64,000 nt of DNA, taken from Malus domestica (taxonomy: Eukaryota; Streptophyta; Magnoliopsida; Rosales; Rosaceae). The stretch is from the NCBI RefSeq assembly GCF_042453785.1, contig NC_091669.1, positions 28,351,001-28,415,000 on the forward strand, read 5' to 3'. Positions 34,210 to 44,401 of the stretch are shown here, in pieces. Under the pieces are notes generated by a model. It saw only the letters and a list, made by a program, of their open reading frames with translations, did not search any database and was not told where the DNA came from. The translations under genes were made by a program, and so were the position numbers. Positions within the stretch are counted from its first letter, which is position 1, and each line of letters begins with the position of its first letter.

Positions 34210-35865
34210 TGTTCGTGTCAGGAATTTCCGTCGGGGATGTTTCCTGGCCGACGAGCACACAGCTCCCCTGGAGGATGGCGCCGGTTGAGGGCTGCTGTCG
34301 GGCTTCTGCTTCGTTGTCGGGCGTTGTTGGGCAAGTCTCGTTGGGCAAGTCTCGTCGGGCAAGACTCTTCGGGCAAGGCTGAAAGAGAAGGATAGCGTTA
34401 ACTTTGAGATGTGCCTTTGTGGGGCCTTAGGTGTAGGCCTTAAGGCTCACAATCAAGGTTAACATCTAGGTGCTCAGGCGTGCCACTGCCATCTTTAGCA
34501 TGGCAGATGTAAAATGGTTGTCGTGCTTTAGTTGTATATATGTATGTATCCAAAAAACCGTGTTAGTTATAACAGGTGCCTTTGTGGGGCCTTAGGTGTA
34601 GGCCTTGAGGCTTCCCATAAATAACTAAACCAGTGCTCGAACGCATCATATTTGTTCTCGTGGTTGTAGGAGTTTTCTAACTATTATACTTTTGATTACC
34701 CGAATCCAAGAAGTAGAATGAACCCAAATAGGTGCCTTTGTGGGGCCTTAGGTGTAGGCCTTGAGGCTTCCCATCAGAGTTCATTCTTATACTTAGACTC
34801 TTTAGATCGCCGAACGGAATGAATCCAAATGGATGCCTTTGTGGGGCCTTAGGTGTAGGCCTTGAGGCTTTCCATTAGAATCCATTCCATGCTCAAGCGT
34901 TCTATGATAATCATGACATAATAGAAAGAAAACTAGAAGGTAGGTTGATTACTTGCACCCCAAGTAACTTCGGACTTCTCGTTTATCAAGGACTATCATG
35001 GATGGGTTAAGTCCACATAAAGTTCTTTTTTATGCCTTGAGGCCAAGGACTTTTAACTGATCAGATTTACATGCCCGAGGGCTTAGGACTTGGATCTGGT
35101 TTGAACACTGACAATATATTCAAATCGGATTCAAGTGCTGAGAAAGCTTTTTAATAGTCATGTTGCTAGAAATAACTTGCATATAACTGGAAGTATACAA
35201 CATATTGAAAAGACAAAACTAAAGCAAAGAAGGTCGGGCAAGGTTAAACCTTATCGGGTAAGGTTGCTCGTCTTGCAGGTTCCTATCTTTGTAGTTTTGT
35301 CAAAGGTCTGAAAGCTTAGAGGGGTAGAGAGAGAGAGATTACAAAAGATGAATCGATACTACAGCAAGGTTTAACAAGGTAGCAGAGCTATTACAAAGGG
35401 TTGAAGAGAGGGTTATCCCGAGAGGGATGAAGGCTGGTCCCGAAAGGGATGAAGGCTGATTACAGCTTTATTTTGAAGGCAAATCTGGCTTTGAGCAGAG
35501 TTTGTGCTTGCATTTGTTTGTTTGATTGAGTGTCTTTAATCTTGGATTTTCTTTCTTCTTATATAGACAACTCGGCTTGGCCTTTGGTAGCAGCAGCTTT
35601 GCCCGAATGCGATTTGAGGGTGATGACTCATCAGCTATTTTACATGTAATGCCACCATAAAGTGCTTTATGGGCTGTGTAGCTGACCAGTCTACACCACT
35701 TGGCTTTTGGGTAGGTAAGCAAGTGGTCTTCATGAGCTGCACCAAGTCAGAAAATGCCTTTCCCTGCTTTCTGGGCTTCGACTGGGCTTCGGCTATCTCC
35801 CTTTCGGGCCTCCTTTTGGGCCAACTCCTTTCTTGAGCCCAAAGTTTCAAGTTTTGATCCAAACA
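34210..35865 (-). repeat. 5' LTR of the young Tat-like element
   Basis: 1656 bp, nearly identical to 25997-27666. The stem-loop set recurs at 34397-34889. CAAGC follows at 35866-35870. Confidence 0.92.
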
Positions 35866-35870
35866 CAAGC

Positions 35871-36486
35871 AGTTGATTTCTCCCACGTCGTACAATATGA
35901 GTATTGCATGCTAGTTTATAAATATGACTTCTCTACTGATGTATAACTCGTATAGTTTGCTCTAATTTTGTTGTGGTATTAGAGTCATGTAATTGGCATG
36001 TTGTTACACAGTATGCATTGCCCATGTAAATAACCTGGCTCCTAATACCATGACAAAATCAGAGGCGGTATAATCAACACTAACTTTTTTGGTTTATTTA
36101 TTTTCAATGAGCTAGGGATAATTACCTTACTATGATAGGTTTTGTAATTTGTGAAATTCACAAGGAATCTCCTTCATTTCATGTTGGTAGTAAAGGTCTG
36201 AATTGGAGTATCTTCAAGTTTCATCTACATATTATTGATATCAACAATTTAACATTGAAAGAACACTAAAATTCAGATTGACAGATTCAAATTTGGTGTC
36301 ACCTCTCCCATATAATTGGGGACTCAGCACAAATATGCCTCCCATATATATACACCGTAATTTGTAGATCATATGATGCGGCAGTTGATATTTGAATTCC
36401 TTATTTAAATCATTAAAAATAAATCCAACCATCAACTGTCACATCATTATATATGTGTCCCAAGCATTACCGTATGAATATATAGG
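35871..36486. other. Intergenic with a dispersed repeat
   Basis: The segment 35965-36060 (GTGGTATTAGAGTCATG, CATGTAAATAACCTGGCTCC) resembles 40603-40690 and, more weakly, 50510-50590. It looks like a shared degenerate repeat family. No gene. Confidence 0.4.
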
Positions 36487-38291
36487 TGAAGGAAAAATTT
36501 GTAAAAACAAGCTCGTTTGAGCAACATCTATGCATACAATTAACAATTAAAGGAGGAATCATGCTTGTGTGCACTCAAAAACAAAACTTTACCCATGAAA
36601 TTCAAGGCTTAGTAGTTGTGGTGAACCAAGATTCAACTCAAATCTTAAAGAAAAGAGTTGAGAAACTTTTATACCTTTGAAGCACCTCTTTGCATAAGCA
36701 AAGGCTAATCACCCAAGAGAGAGGGCCTTCATTCCTTACTTCTTAGCTCCATGGATTTCTTGGAGGAGGATGGTTGAATGGATTCTCCAAGTTCCCAAGA
36801 AAGGGAACCTCTAAGTTTCCACACCAATGAGGGACTTGAAGAAGAGATGAGTGACCTTGGAGGATGATTGATACCCCTCTAAGGGGGCCGGCCTCCTAGA
36901 GAGAAAAAGACAGCTTTTGTTCTCTCCAATTTCCTCAAGAGAGAACCCTAATGAATTTTGGCTATAAAGTCCTTTATATAGTCACTTCACTTAAGTGACA
37001 AAAAGAACCAAAAACTTTCATTCATAATATGGCTAGCCTTCTAAGGGCTTTGGGCTATTTGGGCCCTTTTGAGTCTTTATTCATTAAGTTGTCATACAAC
37101 TTAAGTTAATGGGCTTGACAGTTTTAAACCCAATGGGCCTTGAGGTCCACTAATTACTCAAAAACTAAAACGAACTTATTCGTTTGATTAATTAACATAT
37201 TAATTAATCCTAGCCATAAATAATTAAACCATTTAATTACCCCTACTCATCTCTGTTGTTTCTTCAATCTCTACCTTACACGGTGTACGATCCATAAGGT
37301 TCCTTTTAGCGAGGCAGTGGTTGATTAGAACTCTTCAAATCGATTGTGAATTGAAACTTACTTTCAATTCTTCCTTTAGTGATTATACACCTTTAGGGCT
37401 TCCACAAATCATGAGTGACACCTAGCAATATGTCATGGCTACCCAAACTAATCAGAAGAGGTGGATAACCTATTCAGTTTGGGATTACAATGCAATACGG
37501 TCTTTCTCTAATACAATACTCTTGACCACATTGTTTGTTTTGATAGTTTATTCATGTCTACTATCCAATGTGATTCTCTTACTTATATGATTACCTTGAA
37601 CGTGATTTGGAATGACTTCCTAAATCTTATTCATACTCTGGCCAGAGATTCTTAATCATATCATAGAGAATTCTCCCTCAAACGGTTTGAAGGTTAGAGA
37701 TCCCTTGTTGTGCATTCACTTGCCTCCATGGCTAAGTGGCTTAACCCCAACTATGTTGTGGACACCCTCTAACGGAGTGACTTTGACATAGTCAAAGATT
37801 AAGGACCTAACCATAAGACAACTATGATGCTTCAGGTCAAATGACTACTTTGCATTACCCCAACCATGGGTTCTCATGTGACATGAGTATAAAAACTCCT
37901 TGTTGATCACATTCAGTGGACTCATTCTCTATTGAGCACCTACATGCTTGTCTTGGTGTCAATCACACCAATGACTTGAAACTAGTCACTCTCTCTAAGA
38001 GAAGACATAGCACGTACTGATCTTAACGGACTGTCAATGCCCAATTGGCAATCCTATGATCATGAACGTTTAGGATATGTATACAAAAGAGAATGGTCTC
38101 ATGAATCTAACTTCTTTAGGTCACATTCTCCCAATTACATGTTCCTTGGACTTATCGTTTAAACATATAACGTTTATATGAGACGGCTTTAAACAATAAT
38201 CTTTGCCCTTTATATTAAACTAGATTAGTTTAATATATGAAACGTTTGTAAAGTATCATCATATGATTGGCTTTAGGGCACATTTCCAACA
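36487..38291 (-). mobile_element. Solo LTR, 1.8 kb, probably Ty1/copia
   Basis: Minus strand starts TGTTGGAAATGTGCCC and ends TTTTTCCTTCA. The target duplication ATAGG lies at 36482-36486 and 38292-38296. No internal region is present. The TGTTGGAAATGTGCCCTAAA start is common among plant copia LTRs from memory. Confidence 0.82.
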
Positions 38292-38296
38292 ATAGG

Positions 38297-38915
38297 TTTA
38301 CTTGTTTCTATTTGTGTTGGTCTATTTATTGCTCTGGTGATAACTTATTGATTTGTCCCACATTGTGCCAAGCAAAATTTGGTTTGAAGAACCACCTGAT
38401 TTTTTTTATTTGATGTATTGTTCATGGATTGTAATCACTAGCTGGTTGGGGTTGAAGCCTTGAAGGGAGGGAGCATTCTATTCAGGGTTTAGTTCTTTCA
38501 ATCTCAGCTATTTCTACCCACTTGTGGAAAGAGAGTAGAACTACAAAAGTAATTGCATGACCAAGCCTGATGTGTAGTTTGTTCGGCTCGTATATATCGA
38601 TCATCTCGGTCCAGTTTGGCTCCCAGTATGTTTATTGTGTATTGCTTCTGGTTGTATTTCATAGTTAAATTCATACAAGATAGATTCGTTTAAAAGAAAA
38701 ATTAAAGTTTTACCAAGTATTGTCTAATTTATATGAGGTTTCGTTGATAGATGAAAGAATACAGAGAATTTACCATTCACCTTGGAAAAATAAATAAAAA
38801 TTTACCATTCACCATGGATTTGTATGATTATTAGTTTCAAAGCAAAAACTTAAATAATCTTAAACCAGATCAGTGTCATTAGCAAATATCAAGTTTTAAA
38901 ACTAGATTTTGGTAG
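38297..38915. other. Intergenic, nothing recognised
   Basis: No open frame, RNA gene or transposon end could be supported here. Confidence 0.4.
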
Positions 38916-39117
38916 GTTGCGCGCGCCATGCCCATGCTGTAGTGCAATGCTTGGGTGACACTCAAGAGCCCTAATAGCAAGCTATTGTAATGCACTCTTC
39001 CTTAAAATAATTAATTTAATATCATGTAAACCATTGATTCACATATCAAATATTAAACTATTAAACTGATAAAAACAGATACTACACTTGATCTTAGCCA
39101 AAAGGCCGAAAAGGTAA
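38916..39117 (-). pseudogene. Full-length U2 snRNA-like copy
   Basis: Minus strand from 39117: TTACCTTTTCGGCCTTTTGG, then CTAAGATCAAGTGTAGTATC with the branch-site pairing GTAGTA intact. It keeps similarity through the 3' end (GCACTACAGCATGGGCATGG), about 200 nt, close to U2 length. A 7-nt duplication (GTTTAATA) disturbs stem-loop II and the Sm region is altered (AATTATTTTAAGG), so I call it a probable pseudogene. The promoter is close to intact, so expression is possible. Confidence 0.75.
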
Positions 39118-39143
39118 GGAATGCTTTTTCTTATGTTTGGCTT

Positions 39144-39198
39144 CTGTTTTTATATGCCCCTTCATTAAAATACCTCTCCCATACGGCCGATGTGGTAT
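39144..39198 (-). promoter_or_regulatory. USE and TATA of the U2-like copy
   Basis: ATACCACATCG at 39188-39198 (one mismatch to USE RTCCCACATCG) and CATATAAAAACAG at 39144-39156, spaced about 31 bp, the Pol II snRNA arrangement. Confidence 0.7.
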
Positions 39199-39668
39199 AT
39201 GAAACTTGTATTTCTATGACATTTTCTTAAATGTCATCGTGCCCATACATTTGTAATTGTATCCTCTGTGATACTAAGGAGTAAGGACGACCAAATTGGA
39301 GGGAGGAGGAAAGAACATATACTCTGTCTACACTCAAAAGACTTTATAGAACTACAAAGCATTCTCTCTAAAATGTTCGGCTTTGTTTCAACTTATGTAG
39401 CATGAATGCTACATGTATTAATTTAGCCGTTAGATTTGATTTTCACAACTATTTAAATATTTTATTTTCAATCTCAACCATTCATTTCCCGTATCACTCC
39501 ATGCTACATACCTTTGAATAAAAATTGGAAATTTTCAACGCCAAAGTATCTCCATATTTTAATTATTTTTTGGTTTTCCAAGCTGATTGGAAGAGATGTG
39601 AGCCCAAATTGGAGGAACTCTCCAATATTGTGCCCTAGACTTAGGGGTGCAAGTTGGATTGAAACTCA

Positions 39669-40190
39669 AGGTTCTAAAAGGTGTTAGGCCGGGGGGGGAG
39701 GGGGTGGGGCCTAGTTTTTTTTTCTTTTAATTAACTTTATTATATAATATATTAAGTTTCTACTTATACTTAAAAAATATATAATTGTATTGGAAAACAT
39801 AAATTTAAAAATAGAATGATATATAAACTATAAAGTACTAAAACATTAAAAAAAAAAAATATATATATATATATAGTACTAAAACATATTAAAAATATGA
39901 GGAACAAATATATAATAAGTGTTATATAATATGTAAAATAAAAGTTATATATCAATATGTACGTACAATTTATTGAAAATATAAAATGTAAAATAGAAGT
40001 TATCTAATTTCTATATAAGTGAGAATCGCAACAAAATAAACAAAATGTAAGCTAGGCAGGAAATAAACAAAATGTAAGTCATTTTATTAAATAAACAAAA
40101 TAAGCAAAAAAGGTCACAAAAACACCCAGTCTGCCTAGACCCATCTAGGCCGTTAGGCCACTTATGTCCACCTAGGTAGGCTATGCAGGA
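39669..40190. repeat. MITE-like repeat related to 25187-25557
   Basis: It starts CAAGGTTCTAAAAGGTGTTAGGC and contains near its other end TCTAGGCCGTTAGGCCAC and CACCTAGG, the same motifs as the element at 25187-25557. The middle is AT-rich. Ends and duplication are not clear. Confidence 0.45.
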
Positions 40191-41659
40191 AATTCAAATT
40201 GTAGTATGAAAATCTCGAGTTAAACCCGATTCAAAAAATATCAATAAATTCCGATAATCCGAATATTTCAAAATTGAAACTAAAGTTTAATTTTAACACT
40301 TTTTTATTTAGCACTAGAATACTTGTTTCCAATTCGATCCAACCAAAAAATCACCTCAACCTGGAATCGAGATAGGTACTAGTCACAGTGAAAGTTTATT
40401 TCTATAGCTTTGGAATCGTTCTTCTTGAAGAATTTAAGGGAAACTTTATTAGTATAGGAGGCTGATGATTGATGATGAACCTGCCCACTGCCCAGCAACG
40501 AGTTCATTTTTCCCAAATCGCAAAATGGTAGTTTTGAATAGTGGTTTAAACACATATTTTCTTCATTTTACGGTTACCGGTGTTTGGTTAAGCTCTCAAA
40601 TTAATTTGTGGTATCAGAACCATGTTATATGCATGTTGTTACATGGTAATGTCGCTCATGTGAATAACCTGACTCTAGGATACCATAAACAAATTTACGA
40701 CTTAGTGAAACCAAAGTTTTTATTTCATGTACTTATATTGTTAAATTCATTACTTCTTACCACATCTCCTGAATGTTAATAGGGATCCATTTGTAGCTCG
40801 TCCCACATTGAAAAAAGATCTCCACTTATGCCAACTAGTTGTGGGTTAGAGGCTCATATTCTGATGTGGTATTAGAGTTTTGTTATTTCAAACTGGGTTT
40901 TGTTACTTATAGTAGGTCTATTGAATCAATCATGATCAGTCAAAAATTTAAAAATATTTAACAAAATTATCAATCATGATTAAGTCTATGGGACTCCATG
41001 GAATTCATGTTTAATTGGAGGACCAGATGCATCCATTTCATTCAAATCAAGAAATACAACGCAATCAAATCAATAGCAAATACCTGAATTTGAAGATAAA
41101 GCGGGGAAATATAGAAATCTTCAAGTCTTAAACAGATTGGAGCATAGCCCTGTTTTTGGCAACAAAACAACTATTTTCAGAAAATTACAAAAAGACATAT
41201 AAAACAGGAAATGAAATTACTCAAAAGTTTAGAGAATCTGCAAATTGCTACCACTTGATAATTTCGCAGAAGGTACAATTCTGTTTCATTTCCCTGCAAT
41301 AACAGCAAGTACAATTCTGTTTCAGTCCTATACACTAACCCAAACCCACTTCTTCAATTCCTTCTTATTTGTCTATCCTAAACAAATGGAACCTTATGAC
41401 ATTTAAACCTTAATTATCAATTATACCAAGTATTTTGGAAATACATAAACAACGAAATTCTACTAACGAACTAAACAAATTGCTTTTCAATACATCGCTA
41501 CACAATCACAAATTACCTTCCAAACTGGACAAAATGCAATAAGCAAGAATTGCAATGTCCTAAGACTTCTTCGAGTCAAGCACACACCTAATTCAGAAAT
41601 TTTCCAACAAAAATTGGACAAAATGCAATAAGCAATAATTGAATATCAATATTTACCTT

Positions 41660-42060
41660 CCAAAAGCGCTTCACATACTTCATCAACGGTAACATTAAGC
41701 CCCCTCAACAAAATTCGAAATTCTGCACACCAAATATTATCAGGTACAATTAGCAATAATATAATAAAAAGGCATATAGAGATCCAGAATGTTGAAGTCA
41801 CAATAAAAAATCAAATAATGCTTTAAAGAAATGCAACATATTCATGAAAAAAATGAGAATGATTTTCTTCTTTCATTAGAATCAAATTAAAGAGATTGAA
41901 GCCAAAATTTGAAACAAAAACCAAAAAATGAAATTAAAATCGAACAAAACCCTAACCCAATTTAAGCCCCTGTTTCATACCTTAAATTGGAATTTCGAAA
42001 TTGAAAGACGAAGGCAAAACAACAAGGCGGTACAGTTAGCTGGCGTTTGTTAAAAAAAAA
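41660..42060 (-). pseudogene. Candidate gene fragment: 5' exon and short coding exon
   Basis: Minus strand: a non-coding exon-like stretch ends AATTTAAG/GTATGAAA near 41981. A later segment bounded by TTGTGCAG and GGAAG/GTAAAT (about 41726-41659) reads EFRILLRGLNVTVDEVCEAL. Splice consensus at both ends suggests a real exon. No protein family is recognised and further exons toward 41000 are not clear. The chromovirus starts at 42123 just upstream. Confidence 0.3.
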
Positions 42061-42122
42061 AAGATTTTGGAGAGATTCTTCATCGATGTAGCAGCCGGTG
42101 AATACTGATTAAGTGGGGCAGA

Positions 42123-44322
42123 TGTCACAGCCCGTCCCGGGATTTTATATTTGGGGACGTGAAATGACTGATTTACCCTTAGCGGGTATTAAGGTATGTG
42201 TGTGTGACGTTATTTGGTTTAACTTATTATAAGTTTTGGGATTAAAACTTGGTTTTGGAATTATGTGGTTAGGGAATTGGATGGATGGTGAGGATTTAGT
42301 GTGGACACCTCACACACTTCTTGTTCTCTCCCTCTTCCCGTATCACTCTGTCTCTCTCCTCCCTCACGATTCTCTCTCTCTCTCGCACCCATATCGTACG
42401 GACCTCACCCAAAACCCTCCAAAACTCAGCGGATCGAAGCTATTGAGGTAAGATTCTTCATCCATTCGTCGTCCTGAGTTGAATGGTACTAATTTTAGAT
42501 GGTGAAACCTTCGAAATAACGTGAAACCCGAACCCTCATTTTTTGTCACTGTTCATGCACACGTGAAATGTTGTGTTTCAGGGAATTCTAAGCTTATAGT
42601 GAGCTTAGTGAGGTCCCAAGGAAGCTCGGAGTGCTTCGTTTGAAGGTTTTGGACGTCGGAATCACTAGGTTCGAGTTTGGCCGGTTTTGCTTGGAATTTT
42701 CCGGTGAGATTTAGTTATTTTTTGGAGCTTAAAAGTAGTGTATCGTGATTCTACATGTTTGGGGCTTCAAATTGATATAAAATACGAAGAAAATGGTTGA
42801 GAAACGAAGGAGAACAATGAGTTTCAAGTTGGCCGGAAACCGGCCGCCGGAAAGTTCAGTCCGGCAAGCCGAGGTTAGGGATGATGCGCGTGGGGGCGCG
42901 TGTCCCCGTGCTTGTCCCGGTGCGTGGGGGCTCGTGCGGCCTCCAAAAATTTATCTAAAAATTTCTCGACGTCCGTGACGTCGAGTAGGTCGATGTGGTA
43001 TATTCATATACCCAAATTGAGCATCGTATGAGAAGTTATTTCGAATTGTTGGTCATGTGTTTAAATTAACGTTTTTATAGTTGTTTCGCATATAGGTGAC
43101 ACTTATCCGGAGGACGAGCGCATCCAGGGACGTCACGAGGGTTACGACCCATCAACTTATCAGTGAGTGGGCAGTTTTGTTTTCGTATTACCTATATACT
43201 ACTGTTTTCCCAGAAAATGCGTTTATATGAAAATATGATTTAAATTGCCATGCATGCAATTGTTGAGATATTTAAATTGATAATTGATGAGTATATATGT
43301 GAATCGACGCGGTGGACGCACAGGTGAGTCTTTACATTATTCAGACGATTTATTTTATGTGAATTACGTTGAGAGCTCATAAACTGCACCTTTGGTATTA
43401 GTGCTTATAGTATTCACCACACCGCACGCTCGCCTTAGATCCAAGTAGGTGGATGTCGTACAGACCACTAGAGGTGGTTCCGACATGCCAGTCGTACAGA
43501 CCATTAGAGGGGTTCCGACTGGTGGGTGACTTTAGATTATGTGCACAGATGATTGATGAGAGAAGCACTAGAGCGTATTATTTCACCATTTTAGTCGTAC
43601 AGACTATCATAGGTAGTTCCGACTTATGTGCAGTATAGTGCCGTACAGGTCACAGTTGGTGACTCCGGCAGGGCCGTACAGGTCACAGTTGGTGACTCCG
43701 GCTTGATGGGATATTGAGCTATAGAATCAGCCGTGCAGGACCACTGCAGGGTCTCCGGTTGATTTATTATTGCACCTAAGTTATATTGATGCATTCATAT
43801 TATATTTTGGCATGGCATGGCATATTCTTTTTGAGATGTTATGTTGATAGATGGTAAACTGACTTTTGATGATTTATGTATATATATATGTTTATATACT
43901 ATTTTTCTAGGAAAGTATACAGGTTTTACGGTGAGGGGTTAGAAACGTTTTAAATAAAATGTTTTTGGAAAATATTTGGTTTTACTGACCCACTCACCTT
44001 TGTTTTGCGCCTCTCCAGGTTCTAGTTAGCAGTTGGTGGCTCACGAGGTCTTTTTCGGCATTCTGACAGAAGTACTGCATGTAGGACTCACCTGCGGGTG
44101 TTGTACTTTAATTATGGTCCTACTTGACTGCACTTAGACCTACGCTCTGAATTCGTGTGTTTTACTTTATAACTCTCTCTTTGATGCTAGTAGGTTATGC
44201 TGCTAGTGGTTGGTTTAAATTCCTTCATATTTCTGTTATATCTTGCTTCCGTGTCGCACTTTTGGCTACGTCTCACTCACGTGACGGCCAGCACGCCTTG
44301 ATTCTAGGATCGGGGTGTGTCA
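42123..44322 (+). repeat. 5' LTR of the chromovirus
   Basis: About 2200 bp, TG...CA. It includes pyrimidine-rich CTCTCTCT sequence near 42330-42385, a GC-rich part at 42830-42920, and the hairpin series at 43453-43763. Confidence 0.88.
43453..43763 (+). repeat. Six hairpins with constant motif and covarying stems
   Basis: Six units share the order outer stem, GTACAG (GTGCAG in the last), inner stem and loop, then TCC, outer stem. Outer pairs are ATGTCG/CGACAT (43453-43486), CCAGTCG/CGACTGG (43488-43522), AGTCG/CGACT (43593-43624), TGCCG/CGGCA (43639-43670), GCCG/CGGC (43672-43703) and ATCAGCCG/CGGTTGAT (43726-43763). Inner pairs also differ, for example ACCAC/GTGGT, ACTATC/GGTAGT, GTCAC/GTGAC and GACC/GGTC. 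The fourth and fifth are a direct 33-bp duplication; the others are diverged yet still pair. Confidence 0.85.
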
Positions 44323-44325
44323 GTT

Positions 44326-44337
44326 TGGTATCAGAGC
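44326..44337 (+). other. Primer binding site, initiator tRNA-Met type
   Basis: TGGTATCAGAGC, complementary to the 3' end of plant initiator tRNA-Met, lies 3 bases after the LTR. Confidence 0.9.
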
Positions 44338-44401
44338 CTAGGTTGCAGTCCTGTATAATTGTTAATGCTCTAATGATCTTTTGATGTTTTTTGTCAGAAT
44401 T

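Larger units (their letters stand above)
25997..35865 (-). mobile_element. Young but defective Tat-like Ty3/gypsy element
   Basis: LTRs lie at 25997-27666 and 34210-35865. The target duplication CAAGC is at 25992-25996 and 35866-35870. The right LTR begins TG; the left begins AG, a likely point change. I count about nine substitutions and one 15-bp indel between the LTRs, most of them C/T or G/A, so insertion was recent. Coding runs on the minus strand: gag remnant, protease, RT, RNase H, second RNase H, integrase. It has frameshifts near 34020, 33690, 32490 and 32130, and stops at 29985-29987 and 29532-29534. No capsid domain or zinc knuckle is visible. Confidence 0.92.

Noticed and set aside
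38349-38363. USE-like TGTCCCACATTG, with similar ones near 40799 and 49823
   Set aside because: No TATA box at the required spacing and no snRNA sequence downstream.
39400-39510. MITE with TGTAGCAT...ATGCTACATA inverted ends
   Set aside because: Inverted match is short and no target duplication could be fixed, so it is not listed as a feature.
43453-43763. CRISPR-like array
   Set aside because: The repeats are hairpins with changing stems, not identical repeats with unique spacers, there are no cas genes, and the context is a plant LTR.
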